From Nitrincola alkalilacustris (GTDB lineage Bacteria; Pseudomonadota; Gammaproteobacteria; Pseudomonadales; Balneatricaceae), in the NCBI RefSeq assembly GCF_008973755.1, contig NZ_WBOM01000002.1, positions 496,001 through 560,000 of the forward strand: a stretch of 64,000 nt of DNA, read 5' to 3'. The notes below the pieces were generated by a model that worked only from the letters and a program-made list of their open reading frames with translations, did not search any database and was not told the origin of the DNA. A program made the translations under genes and the position numbers. Each line of letters opens with the position of its first letter. Within the stretch, counting starts at the first letter, position 1. Shown in pieces: positions 8,785 through 18,054 of this stretch.

Positions 8785-8808
8785 ATATTTCTAGAATAAT
8801 GGAAATAT
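8785..8808. promoter_or_regulatory. Inverted repeat, candidate ArsR operator
   Basis: ATATTTC (8785-8791) and GAAATAT (8802-8808) form a perfect 7-bp inverted repeat with a 10-bp spacer, immediately upstream of the arsR -35. A related AAATATTTCGAT tract recurs in the arsR-arsH gap near 8425-8436. Arsenic repressor sites are usually AT-rich imperfect palindromes of this kind. Binding is inferred. Confidence 0.5.
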
Positions 8809-9605
8809 TATTCGCCGCCACTCTCGATCTCCTGATCCATCGCCAGTGCCGGTTCAGCGCAGCCGGGATGACCAACGACACGGGCGGGTACCCCGACAAC
8901 AGTGCAGTGTGGTGGCACATCTTCGAGTACCACGCTGCCTGCACCGACCTTGGAGCCGGCACCGATACGGATGTTGCCCAGTATCTTCGCACCGGCACAG
9001 ATCAGTACACCGCGCTCAACCTTGGGATGGCGGTCGCCAGTGTCCTTGCCAGTACCTCCCAGCGTGACCTCCTGCAGCATGGAGACGTTATCCCCCACGA
9101 CAGCGGTTTCGCCGACCACCAGCCCGGTGGCATGATCAATGAACACACCACTGCCAATACGGGCTGCAGGGTGAATATCTACACCGAAGACCTCTGAGAT
9201 GCGGCTTTGCAGATAGAGTGCCAGAGCACGGCGGTTCTTTTGCCAGTACCAGTGGGCTATGCGATACGCCTGCAGCGCATGAAACCCCTTGTGATTTAGG
9301 TAGGGGTTGGCCAGGCTGTTGGCGGCAGGATCACGATCGACGGTGGCGCACAGGTCCTTGCGTGTGATATCCGCGATATCTGACGAGGTATGAAGTGCCT
9401 GCCACAGTACTTCACGCAGGCTCATGGCAGGGAGGTCCAGCGACGATAGCTTACCTGCCAGCAGATAGGAGAGGGAGTCCTCAAGCGTATCGTGATTGAT
9501 GACGGTGGCATGAAAATAGCTGGCGAGAACCGGCTCACTCAGGGCCAGTGAGGTGACTTCATCACGCAGGGCATTCCAGACATTGTCATTTTCCGGGGCT
9601 GACAT
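8808..9605 (-). CDS. cysE: Serine O-acetyltransferase CysE
   Basis: A 265-residue protein with an N-terminal helical domain and a C-terminal left-handed beta-helix of hexapeptide repeats. It carries the conserved stretches DIHPAARIGSGVFIDHATG, VVGDNVSMLQEVTLGGTGK and DRHPKV, which in this family bind serine and acetyl-CoA. It makes O-acetylserine, the first committed step of cysteine synthesis. It lies upstream of arsR on the same strand, and its stop abuts the candidate ArsR operator. An arsenic link through thiol demand is possible but speculative. Confidence 0.95.
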   Translation of the reverse strand: MSAPENDNVWNALRDEVTSLALSEPVLASYFHATVINHDTLEDSLSYLLAGKLSSLDLPAMSLREVLWQALHTSSDIADITRKDLCATVDRDPAANSLANPYLNHKGFHALQAYRIAHWYWQKNRRALALYLQSRISEVFGVDIHPAARIGSGVFIDHATGLVVGETAVVGDNVSMLQEVTLGGTGKDTGDRHPKVERGVLICAGAKILGNIRIGAGSKVGAGSVVLEDVPPHCTVVGVPARVVGHPGCAEPALAMDQEIESGGE

Positions 9606-9699
9606 ACAACTCTATTCCTGTTGCCTGAAGCAGGCGAGCTGAAGGCAGGCCTGCAGTTTATGGTTGGCTTATGCAGACAAGGTAACTCAAGGGCAGGTG

Positions 9700-10530
9700 T
9701 TATTCCAGTTCAGAGAGCAGATCATGTGCCTCGTAGATCTCTCGTATCCGACCGGATTCCACCATCTCCAGCAGCGACTTATTCAGATCGTCATAAATAT
9801 GGAAATGGGGTGACTGGCGTGACATGCCGTAGTAGTTGCCTATTTCGTTGAGGTAGCGATAGTGCGCATAGCTGTATTCACTATGGCCCAGCTTCTCCAG
9901 TGCTATCTCTATTGCAGATTGATCCAGAATAACCATGGTGTCAAAGCGCCCATGGATAAACATCTGAGCCATATTCGTATCATCTACTGATTCAATTTTC
10001 TGCAGCAGCTCATCCTGGTTGAAGCGATCAAAATAGGCAGTGCCTCGCTTGACCCCGATGGTCATATCATACAGGTCTTCATAGGACTGTATCCTGCCCT
10101 CTTCACCGGGTCTGACCAGAAACAGTATATCCCGGCGCTGTGTGGCAATGGGGCCGAGAAAGGCGACGAATGCCTCGCGTTCCTGGTTGCGTATTGTGCG
10201 CGGTACCAGATCGATCGCACCTGTCTGCAGCTCTTCGTAACTGCGTGCAAAGGGGCGATTCGTCCAGTGAATGCTGTAGCCTGTCCTCGCGGCGGCCTCC
10301 TCAAGAATATCCTTGAGTGGACTGATCATGCGGCTGTACTGTCCATCAAACACCATTTCAGGTGGGCGGTGACGAAAGTCAGCTCTCAATACTTTTGAAA
10401 TCTCTGTTTTCCCTGCTTGAGCATCAAGCGTGTCAGACACTGCCAGATTGACTGAGCCAGCAAGGGCTGCTGCCATGATCAGCATGACAGCCAGAAACCT
10501 GGATGTGGTGGCTGTACTGGTTGTATGCAT
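9700..10530 (-). CDS. Orphan family-3 extracellular solute-binding protein
   Basis: A 276-residue protein with a signal peptide (FLAVMLIMAAALAGSVNLAV) and a SBP_bac_3-type fold. Visible features are PLKDILEEAAARTGYSIHW, ELQTGAIDLVPRTIRNQERE and a hinge-like DTMVILDQSAIEIALEKLG. Such proteins normally bind amino acids or other small polar ligands in the periplasm. No ABC permease or ATPase is adjacent, so it may serve a distant transporter or a receptor. The ligand cannot be named from sequence alone. Confidence 0.8.
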   Translation of the reverse strand: MHTTSTATTSRFLAVMLIMAAALAGSVNLAVSDTLDAQAGKTEISKVLRADFRHRPPEMVFDGQYSRMISPLKDILEEAAARTGYSIHWTNRPFARSYEELQTGAIDLVPRTIRNQEREAFVAFLGPIATQRRDILFLVRPGEEGRIQSYEDLYDMTIGVKRGTAYFDRFNQDELLQKIESVDDTNMAQMFIHGRFDTMVILDQSAIEIALEKLGHSEYSYAHYRYLNEIGNYYGMSRQSPHFHIYDDLNKSLLEMVESGRIREIYEAHDLLSELE

Positions 10531-10712
10531 ATGAAATTTCCATGCTGTTATGACATTTTTAATTTTAGGTCATAACTCGCCGTTTCGCGGGTTGCTCCGA
10601 ATGTTCAGGCTGTTTGTCTGATGTTCGGGTAGATCAGTGCCGGGAGACTGCTAGACTTGAGTGAAGGTAGATACGATTTTCCGAGAGTAGCGGTGATGAT
10701 AAGGAGATAAGC

Positions 10713-13139
10713 ATGTCCCCGATGATACCTCTGACAGCTGATCAGTTGTACAGCCATTGTGAAGGCAGCACGCTGGGGTTTGATACAACAGCTCAACTGA
10801 ATGACAGTGTATCGACCGTTGGACAGGATCGTCTGCTCAAGGCTTTGTCGTTCGGGGCAGGCATCCGCAGCAAAGGCTTCAATGTGTTTGTCATGGCGCC
10901 GGAAAAGAGTGGCCACCAGCAGATCGTGGAGTCCTTTCTGCAGACGCGTGCGGCTGGTGAAGCGGTGCCATTGGACTGCTGCTATGTGTATAACTTTGAT
11001 AAACCTGTAGCTCCGAAGTTGCTGCAGTTGCCGGCGGGGCTGGGGCAACGCTTTGCCCGTGGGCTGGAGCGCCTGGTGGATGAGTTGCGCAGCGCCATTC
11101 CCGCGGTTTTTGAAACAGACGAGTATCGCAGCCGCGTGTCTGATCTTAATCAATCACTGGCTGAGCGTCAGGCGGCGGCAATCATGGAGGTCAAGGAGGA
11201 AGCTAAAAAAGAGGGAATAGTACTGCTGCATACACCGACCGGTTATACCCTGGCGCCACGCAAGGGGTCAGAGGTGCTGGACTCAAAGGCTTTTCTGGCA
11301 CTGCCCGAAGAGGAACGCAGGCAAATGCAGCAGGCGATAGGGCGGATAGAGTCGCAACTGCAGGCCGTATTGCAGGAGTTTACCCTGTGGCGCAAGGATA
11401 CCCAGGAGCAGTTGCAGCATCTGAATGAAGAGATGGTGGTTTTTGCAGCGGGCAATGCAATAGATGAGCTGCGCAGTGAGTATTGGGACAATAATGCTAT
11501 TTGCAGTCATATCGAGTCGATCCAACAGGATCTGAGTCGTCATGTAAATGTGTTTCTCGGGCACATGAATGAGGGTTCTCTGCCGGAGTCCCTGCTGGCG
11601 CGCTATCAGCTCAATCTGTTGGTGGATAACAGCGAGACTCAGGGAGCCCCGATCATCCATGAAGATCTGCCCAATCTGGGACGTACCCTGGGCAGGGTTG
11701 AACATCATGTGGTTCAGGGGGCGCTGGTCAGTGATTTCACGCTGATCAGGGCTGGAGCGCTGCATCGTGCGAATGGCGGTTATCTGGTTCTGAATCTGCG
11801 CAAGTTGATTTCGCAACCGATGGTATGGGAGGCGTTGAAGCGCGCACTGTTTGCTTCAGAGATCCGGATTGAATCAATTGAACGCTTCTATAGCCTGGCC
11901 AGCACTGTCTCTCTGGAGCCGGAACCTGTGCCACTCAACGTCAAGGTGATACTGATTGGCAGTCGCTATCTATACTACCTGATGGGCCAGTGGGACCCGG
12001 ATTTTAACAAGCTGTTCAAAGTACAGGCGGACTACGCGGATGAGATTCCTGTCACTGAGAAAAACCTGTCTTTCTATGCCAGCTTTATTGCCGGGATTGC
12101 CAGACGTCATGAGCTGCGACCCCTCACAGCAGGTGCGGTTGCCAGAGTGATTGAGTATTCCAGTCGTCTGGCGCAGGATCAGACTTATCTGTCGGCTCAG
12201 GGGGAGAGCCTTTCTGACCTGCTGCTCGAAGCAAACTACTGGGCTGAGCAGGAGCAACAGTCAGTCATTGAGGTCGATGCAGTGCAGACGGCAATAGATG
12301 AAAGCAAGCTTCGCGCATCACGGATCCACGAACGCATGACCGAGAGTATCCTGACTGGCAAGAGCCTGATCGATACAGAGGGTGAAGTGGTCGGTCAGGT
12401 GAACGGCTTGACCGTCTATGATCTCGGAAATTACCGCTTTGGCCGTCCTGCCAGAATAACTGCTACGGCTCGACTGGGGCGTGGGCTGGTGATCGATATT
12501 GAGCGTGAGGCCAAGCTTGGCGGGGCTGTACATTCGAAGTCTGTACTGATCTTGTCGAATCTGCTCGGTTCCCGCTATGCCGGGGAGAGTAATCTGCCGA
12601 TAGTGGCCAGTATCACGTTTGAGCAGTCCTATGGTCATATTGAGGGTGACAGTGCCTCGGTGGCCGAAGCCTGTGCATTACTGTCGGCAATCGCCAAAGT
12701 GCCGCTGAAGCAATGTTACGCCGTGACCGGATCAATCAACCAGCTAGGTCAGGTGCAGCCGATCGGTGGGGTGAATGAAAAGATAGAGGGCTTCTTCGAA
12801 ATATGCCGATCACGCGGATTTGCGAAGGAGCAGGGGGTGCTGATTCCGGCCAGTAATCTGGTCAATCTGATGTTGAACAGTGATGTTCGCAAAGCCGTGG
12901 AGCGTAAGGAATTCAGCATCTATGCCATCGAAACCCTGGATCATGCACTGGCCTTGCTCAGTGGTTTACCGGCCGGTGAGCTGGATAGCGAGGGGGTTTA
13001 TACTGAGGGTAGCTTCAGTCGTCTGGTTCAGGAACGATTGAAATATCTGAATAAGGTTCAGCATGAACAGTCACGTGACAAGAGCAAAGCAGATGACGGC
13101 AAAAACCTGGACAGTGAGGCGGAAGAGGGTCCGGCATGA
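10713..13139 (+). CDS. Lon-type protease (AAA_32/LonB-like) with degenerate ATPase motifs
   Basis: An 808-residue protein of the Lon-related AAA_32 family with a C-terminal Lon peptidase domain. The catalytic dyad is visible as S647 (in GDSASV) and K690 (in GGVNEKIEG). They are 43 residues apart, the same spacing as S679/K722 of E. coli Lon. A helical insert of about residues 120-270 is rich in Glu and Gln. At the Walker A position the protein reads MAPEKSGHQQ (residues 61-70), without the usual G..GK[ST]. The Walker B equivalent is YLVLNLRKL, with Asn where an acidic residue is expected. The start has AAGGAG 6 nt upstream. The next gene overlaps by ATGA. Confidence 0.88.
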   Translation: MSPMIPLTADQLYSHCEGSTLGFDTTAQLNDSVSTVGQDRLLKALSFGAGIRSKGFNVFVMAPEKSGHQQIVESFLQTRAAGEAVPLDCCYVYNFDKPVAPKLLQLPAGLGQRFARGLERLVDELRSAIPAVFETDEYRSRVSDLNQSLAERQAAAIMEVKEEAKKEGIVLLHTPTGYTLAPRKGSEVLDSKAFLALPEEERRQMQQAIGRIESQLQAVLQEFTLWRKDTQEQLQHLNEEMVVFAAGNAIDELRSEYWDNNAICSHIESIQQDLSRHVNVFLGHMNEGSLPESLLARYQLNLLVDNSETQGAPIIHEDLPNLGRTLGRVEHHVVQGALVSDFTLIRAGALHRANGGYLVLNLRKLISQPMVWEALKRALFASEIRIESIERFYSLASTVSLEPEPVPLNVKVILIGSRYLYYLMGQWDPDFNKLFKVQADYADEIPVTEKNLSFYASFIAGIARRHELRPLTAGAVARVIEYSSRLAQDQTYLSAQGESLSDLLLEANYWAEQEQQSVIEVDAVQTAIDESKLRASRIHERMTESILTGKSLIDTEGEVVGQVNGLTVYDLGNYRFGRPARITATARLGRGLVIDIEREAKLGGAVHSKSVLILSNLLGSRYAGESNLPIVASITFEQSYGHIEGDSASVAEACALLSAIAKVPLKQCYAVTGSINQLGQVQPIGGVNEKIEGFFEICRSRGFAKEQGVLIPASNLVNLMLNSDVRKAVERKEFSIYAIETLDHALALLSGLPAGELDSEGVYTEGSFSRLVQERLKYLNKVQHEQSRDKSKADDGKNLDSEAEEGPA

Positions 13140-13933
13140 AACGCATAGTCTATTACCTCGACAGCAGTCATCGCGGAATAACCGCTCTGGAGCAGGTGGC
13201 TAGCTTTGCTGCCCAGCGACAGGCGGAACTCAGAGCCGTGTTCATTGAGGATCAGAATCTGATGCGCTGTGCAGAGCTGCCCTTCGGGCGTGAGATAAGC
13301 CTGATGACCGGTCGTGCCAGACCCCTGCGTGTCGACAGCCTGCGACGACATTTGCGATTGGCGCATGACAGATACCGTGGTTGCCTTGAACAGCTCTCCA
13401 GGCGTCAGCCGCTGCGCTGGAGCCTTGAGGTTTCACACACGGCAGACCACGATTACCGGCGCACTGCTGCAACTGAAGAGGGGCTCTCTGAAGAGGAGCT
13501 TGAGGATGTACTGTTGGTGACAGATCATCCCGGTGAGAGCCCTGTTGCAGATATTCCCCGGTGGATCAGATTTCCGGGTGCTGTGATGCTGTTCTGGCAG
13601 GGAGGGCGTCAGTTCTCTCTTCTGCTGTTGTATTGCGATCAGATTGACAGCGCCCCTCGGCTGATTGAGTCTGCCCGCAGACTGGCCGAGAGAGAGCAAT
13701 TGCCACTGATCTGTCTGTTGCCCGCGAAAAGTGACGAACTTCCACTGCTAAGGAGCATTATTGAAAACAGATTACCGGACAGCACTGTGCAGGAGGTATC
13801 TGAGTGGCAACTCAGACATCTGCTGACACTGACTGAAGGCCAGCCCTATCTCTTGCTACTGAGCAAGGAGAGTGATCTGTTGCAGGAGGGTTCAGTGTTG
13901 AAGTCGGCCAATGCCTGTCTGTTGCTGCCTTGA
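13136..13933 (+). CDS. Usp-like protein coupled to the Lon-type protease
   Basis: 265 residues. The N-terminal 55 residues (IVYYLDSSHRGITALEQVAS, then AELRAVFIEDQNLMR) follow the beta-alpha-beta start of universal stress proteins, and the C-terminal half contains a second Rossmann-like repeat. I see no G-2x-G-9x-G(S/T) ATP-binding loop, so it is probably a non-ATP-binding relative. It starts inside the stop of the Lon-type gene (ATGA), which suggests a functional pair, perhaps as adaptor or regulator. The function is otherwise unknown. Confidence 0.72.
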   Translation: MKRIVYYLDSSHRGITALEQVASFAAQRQAELRAVFIEDQNLMRCAELPFGREISLMTGRARPLRVDSLRRHLRLAHDRYRGCLEQLSRRQPLRWSLEVSHTADHDYRRTAATEEGLSEEELEDVLLVTDHPGESPVADIPRWIRFPGAVMLFWQGGRQFSLLLLYCDQIDSAPRLIESARRLAEREQLPLICLLPAKSDELPLLRSIIENRLPDSTVQEVSEWQLRHLLTLTEGQPYLLLLSKESDLLQEGSVLKSANACLLLP

Positions 13934-13953
13934 CTCGAAGGGTTAATTTGGGG

Positions 13954-14724
13954 CTAGACACCTGAGCGCAGCCGATAGAAACGAATCGCATTGCCACTGA
14001 GGACCCGCTTGGCCTGATCGGGTTCAAGAGTATCGCAGATGAGTTGAATATCTTCATGACGAAAGCGAAGCGGAGCGCGTGTGGAGGGCAGATCACTGCC
14101 GAACATCAGGGCGTCGGGATTGGCGGCATAGAGTGCCTTTAAGGCAGAGGGAATATCAAAGTCGACACGACTGAAGCCGCTGGCCTTCACCTTAACCCCC
14201 TTTTCGGCCAGATGCAGCAGTGTTCTGAAGGCGCGTCGGTTGAGTCCGAGATGGTCAATGCTCAGCGCTGGCAGGGATTCAAGAATCGGGCAGAGCTCAG
14301 CCAGCATCTCGCCATCCGCGTACACCTCGGCGTGCCAGCCGACTGTTTCGTAAACGCGTCTTGCAAATTTATCCAGGTAAGAGACCGCTCCACCGCCTCC
14401 ACGCTTGAAATTGAAACGTATCGCGCGAACGCCCAGGTGGTTGAGTCGAATCAGTTCTTCATCTGATACCGTCGGGGGGAGCTGGGTGACACCAACAAAA
14501 TGGTTGCCCAGTTGCTTCAGCGCCTCCTGCAGATAGCTCTGATCCTGTGCCTGAAAGGATCCCGAGACAACGACACCGCCCGCCAGCTCATAGTTCAGCA
14601 TTTCTGCGAGGTAGTGCTCATGGGTGTACTCATCCGGGAGGTAGCCCTGGTTGGCGACCAGCGGAAAGCGCGGGTCTATGATATGCAGATGAGCATCAAA
14701 TACTTTTATCTTGTTATAGCTCAT
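13954..14724 (-). CDS. Amidohydrolase-2 family TIM-barrel metal hydrolase
   Basis: A 256-residue protein opening with FDAHLHIIDPRFPL, the HxH metal motif of amidohydrolases. It continues with HLGVRAIRFN, LSIDHLGLNRRA (His ligand) and the distal FGSDLPSTRAPL (Asp ligand). This is the pattern of 2-pyrone-4,6-dicarboxylate hydrolase and lactonase relatives. It probably hydrolyses a lactone or decarboxylates a small acid in the cytoplasm. It diverges from the ADC-fold/FAD operon at 14900, so a shared pathway is possible. Substrate unknown. Confidence 0.85.
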   Translation of the reverse strand: MSYNKIKVFDAHLHIIDPRFPLVANQGYLPDEYTHEHYLAEMLNYELAGGVVVSGSFQAQDQSYLQEALKQLGNHFVGVTQLPPTVSDEELIRLNHLGVRAIRFNFKRGGGGAVSYLDKFARRVYETVGWHAEVYADGEMLAELCPILESLPALSIDHLGLNRRAFRTLLHLAEKGVKVKASGFSRVDFDIPSALKALYAANPDALMFGSDLPSTRAPLRFRHEDIQLICDTLEPDQAKRVLSGNAIRFYRLRSGV

Positions 14725-14899
14725 GCTGCAGCATCTCCAGCTCCAGTGACTGTTCAGGAGGAGCAGACTCTATAGCCGAGTGCCGGCCTGAGTCTGTCAT
14801 ATGCTTCTCCTATGATAGGGTTTGGGTTTTCTTTTGTATCAATTTAATGCATCTTTGACGGATCTCAACCTGAAGAAACAATAATAACAAGGAGCGACC

Positions 14900-15847
14900 A
14901 TGTCAGATCAGACACCCTACGCCCGTTTTCCTGGACAAGTCATCGCTGCACCACCCTGTCGTATGCTGAATGCCAATATGTATGGCTTCTTCATCAAAGG
15001 GAATGTCGTCAATATCCAACAGTATATAGATGAAACGCTGAATGTGGTGCCGTTGGGGCAGGATCGCTTCCAGGCACTGATGTCCTACTGCATGCTCACC
15101 TTCACCGATATCGAGAATATCAAGCCGGTATCAGAGCCCTATGCCAGTCAGGGCTGGTTTCAGGAAACCGATATCATCATCTGGATACCGGTTGCGCGCA
15201 TGCAGGGTATGAAGATCAAGAAAATTTACTGGTATCCTGCGTTTATCTGCGTGAACAACATCTATGCACTGGTCAATGGGCGTGAAATCTGGGGCTTCAA
15301 CAAGTACCTGTGTGACTATCAGATGCCCTCAATCGGTGCCGATCCAGACCTGTTCAGCATGACTGTAGATGCCTTCACACACTTCTCGCCGGATACCAAA
15401 ATGGCGCCGGTTGAGCTGTTTCGCGTCGAGAAGGTCACAAGCGGTGAGGAGAAACCGCTGGCAGATCTGTCTGAGCTGCTGCGGGAGGGCTTCGATCTGA
15501 TGAGGTCTGATGCGGACTGTTTCAAACTGGATCTGGAGGATCTGGCAAAACTGGTAGCGGATTTTTTCCATCCTCAAGTTGATCAGCTATTGTTAAAGCA
15601 GTTTCCGGATGGTGAAGGGCAGAATGCGGTGTATCAGAAACTGCTGCATTCACCCTCGGTGGTACAGAAGCTGCATGATATCAAGTTGTATGGACATGCC
15701 TTTGAGTTCACGCTCAATCAGGTGGATATGTTTCCACTGCAGGATATGTTCGGCATTCAGGTGGGTACTCAGAGCAGTGTGCTGAACTTTAATGTATTGT
15801 TTGACTTTAATCAGCAGGCTGCCTTTGAGCTGACCAGCGAAGACTGA
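14900..15847 (+). CDS. Acetoacetate decarboxylase-fold protein
   Basis: 315 residues with the hallmark GREIWGFNKYL. K135 lies where acetoacetate decarboxylase uses its Schiff-base lysine, so a lysine-based enzyme (decarboxylase, aldolase or dehydratase) is plausible. At 315 residues it is longer than the roughly 245 of the classical enzyme; the extra part is mostly C-terminal. A strong AAGGAG ribosome site is 5-8 nt upstream of the ATG. It leads a run of four close-packed genes, the next starting 11 nt later. The substrate is unknown and need not be acetoacetate. Confidence 0.82.
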   Translation: MSDQTPYARFPGQVIAAPPCRMLNANMYGFFIKGNVVNIQQYIDETLNVVPLGQDRFQALMSYCMLTFTDIENIKPVSEPYASQGWFQETDIIIWIPVARMQGMKIKKIYWYPAFICVNNIYALVNGREIWGFNKYLCDYQMPSIGADPDLFSMTVDAFTHFSPDTKMAPVELFRVEKVTSGEEKPLADLSELLREGFDLMRSDADCFKLDLEDLAKLVADFFHPQVDQLLLKQFPDGEGQNAVYQKLLHSPSVVQKLHDIKLYGHAFEFTLNQVDMFPLQDMFGIQVGTQSSVLNFNVLFDFNQQAAFELTSED

Positions 15848-15858
15848 TAGGGATAGGG

Positions 15859-18054
15859 ATGATGTCAGATTCAGCACAACCACAGAAGATTGCCATTCTG
15901 GGCGGCGGCGTGGCAGCCATGACCGCAGCCTTCTACCTGACCGAGACGCCGGATTGGCAGTCAAAATATCAGATAGATGTTTATCAGCTCGGCTGGAGGC
16001 TCGGAGGTAAGGGGGCGAGCGGGCGCAATCCCGAGATGGGTGAGCGTATCGAGGAGCATGGCCTGCATATCTGGTTTGGCTTTTATGCCAATGCTTTTCG
16101 TACCATACAGACCTGCTATGAAACGCTGGACAGACCACCTCAGGCACCGCTTGCCACCTGGCAGGATGCCTTCAAACCGCATGACTTCATAGTGTTGCAA
16201 GAGTGGATCGATCAGCAGTGGCAGAGCTGGCCTCTGATGTTTCCCGAAGTACCCGGTAATCCGGCCCATAGCAATGAAGAGCTGAGTATCTGGGCACTGC
16301 TGAGTAAGCTCTATTACTGGATCAAACAGTTCATGCAGCAGTTGCAGGCACATCCTCAGGCGGCTGCAGTGGATGCGACACTGAGTGATCCTGCCATCAC
16401 GGGTGCACATCCTGCTTTCAAACAACTGGCCAGCTATCTGTCAAAAGATGCCGACCTGCTGGCGTCACGCTTTCAGACCGATATCAAGGAAGCACTGGAT
16501 CTGACCGGTGAAATGCTGGAGGGACTGGCTCAGGGTGATAAGGCGGTTGCCACGCAACACGGAAGTGTCCTGCATTTTCTGCTAAAGCAGCTTAAACATT
16601 GGCTCGATGATCGCTTTGATCACTTGCTGGATACTCATGCCGAGATTCGCAGGCTCTTCATCATGGCGGATCTGGGGCTCTGCATCGGGATAGGCATGCT
16701 GGAAGATGGCGTACTGGAACAGGGGTTTGATGTCATCAATGATATCGATTTCATGGACTGGCTGCGCAAGCACGGTGCCAATGAGCAATATACCGTCAAT
16801 TCGGCACCGGTGCGTGGCTTTTACGATCTGGTTTTTGCTTATGTCGATGGGGATATATCCCGCCCCAATGTCGAGGCTGGAACCCTGCTGCGTGCCATGA
16901 TGCGGATCGCGCTGCTGTACAAGGGCGGTGTCATGTGGAAGATGCAGGCAGGCATGGGGGATACCATCTTTGCACCCATGTATGAGGTGCTGAAGCGGCG
17001 TGGCGTGAACTTCCATTATTTCCATCAGGTCAACGAACTGGTGCCCGAGGGTAACAGCATTGCCGAGATCCGTATGACCCGGCAGGTAGACCTGCGCGAT
17101 GGCCTTGATATTTATGAGCCCCTGGTGGATGTGAAGGGGCTTCCCTGCTGGCCTTCAGTGCCCAATTACCAGCAGATAAATCCGGTACAGGCCCAGTTGC
17201 TGCAAGATAACCATATCAATCTGGAGTCCTTCTGGAGTGACTGGCCTGAGGTCTATCAACGTCAGTTTGGTGAACCGCTTTCCACTCTTCACCTGAGAAA
17301 AGGGGTAGATTTCGATAAGGTGATCTTCGGTATTTCGGTCGGATCCATTCCACATCTTTGTCCGCAGTTGCTGGTGCAGGATAAAGGGCTGGATAAGATG
17401 GTGGGCAGTGTTAAAACCGTGGTGACCCAGGCCTATCAGATCTGGACCGATACCACGCTTGCCAATATGGGCTGGACCAATCAGCCGGACGGCCAGCAGC
17501 CGGTGTTGAGCGCATTCACGGAGCCCTATGATACCTGGGCGCCGATGGATCAGTTACTGTGTCGTGAAGACTGGCCACCTGCGTTGGAGCCCAAAAATGT
17601 GTCCTATTTCTGCAGTGTGCAGCCTGTGTCCGACTTTCCGCCACCCTCTGATCATGCTTTTCCGGCACGCTGTCGGGCCGAGGCCCGGGACGGTGCCGTG
17701 AATCAGCTGCAGCAGGATATCTGGAATCTGCTGCCCTCGGCTGCTTCGCCAGGGGAGTTCGACTGGTCAATCCTGATCGACCCGTTGCAGCGCAAGGGGA
17801 AAGCGCGCTTTGATGCCCAGTACTGGCGCAGTAATATAGACCCCTCCGAACGCTATGTGCTGTCGGTTGTGAACAGCAGTCAATATCGACTGGGTACGAA
17901 TGAGACCCTGTTTGATAACCTTTATCTGACCGGTGACTGGATCCGCACGGGGCTGAATGCCGGTTGTGTCGAGGCGGCAACCATGGCAGGCATGCACACA
18001 TCTCGTGCCATCTGCGGCCTGCCTGCTGTTATCGTAGGAGAAAAAGATCTGTGA
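15859..18054 (+). CDS. Large FAD-dependent oxidoreductase (phytoene desaturase/amine oxidase-like)
   Basis: 731 residues with an N-terminal dinucleotide-binding motif ILGGGVAAMTAAFYL (from about residue 13), a second FAD contact YQLGWRLGGKGASGRN and a C-terminal FAD motif NLYLTGDWIRTGLNAGCVEA. That layout is shared by phytoene desaturases, zeta-carotene desaturases and flavin amine oxidases. A central insert of roughly residues 110-250 is helical and makes it longer than most. Two adjacent ATGs (15859, 15862) can start it. It probably oxidises or isomerises a hydrophobic substrate. It overlaps the kinase downstream by GTGA. Confidence 0.85.
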   Translation: MMSDSAQPQKIAILGGGVAAMTAAFYLTETPDWQSKYQIDVYQLGWRLGGKGASGRNPEMGERIEEHGLHIWFGFYANAFRTIQTCYETLDRPPQAPLATWQDAFKPHDFIVLQEWIDQQWQSWPLMFPEVPGNPAHSNEELSIWALLSKLYYWIKQFMQQLQAHPQAAAVDATLSDPAITGAHPAFKQLASYLSKDADLLASRFQTDIKEALDLTGEMLEGLAQGDKAVATQHGSVLHFLLKQLKHWLDDRFDHLLDTHAEIRRLFIMADLGLCIGIGMLEDGVLEQGFDVINDIDFMDWLRKHGANEQYTVNSAPVRGFYDLVFAYVDGDISRPNVEAGTLLRAMMRIALLYKGGVMWKMQAGMGDTIFAPMYEVLKRRGVNFHYFHQVNELVPEGNSIAEIRMTRQVDLRDGLDIYEPLVDVKGLPCWPSVPNYQQINPVQAQLLQDNHINLESFWSDWPEVYQRQFGEPLSTLHLRKGVDFDKVIFGISVGSIPHLCPQLLVQDKGLDKMVGSVKTVVTQAYQIWTDTTLANMGWTNQPDGQQPVLSAFTEPYDTWAPMDQLLCREDWPPALEPKNVSYFCSVQPVSDFPPPSDHAFPARCRAEARDGAVNQLQQDIWNLLPSAASPGEFDWSILIDPLQRKGKARFDAQYWRSNIDPSERYVLSVVNSSQYRLGTNETLFDNLYLTGDWIRTGLNAGCVEAATMAGMHTSRAICGLPAVIVGEKDL

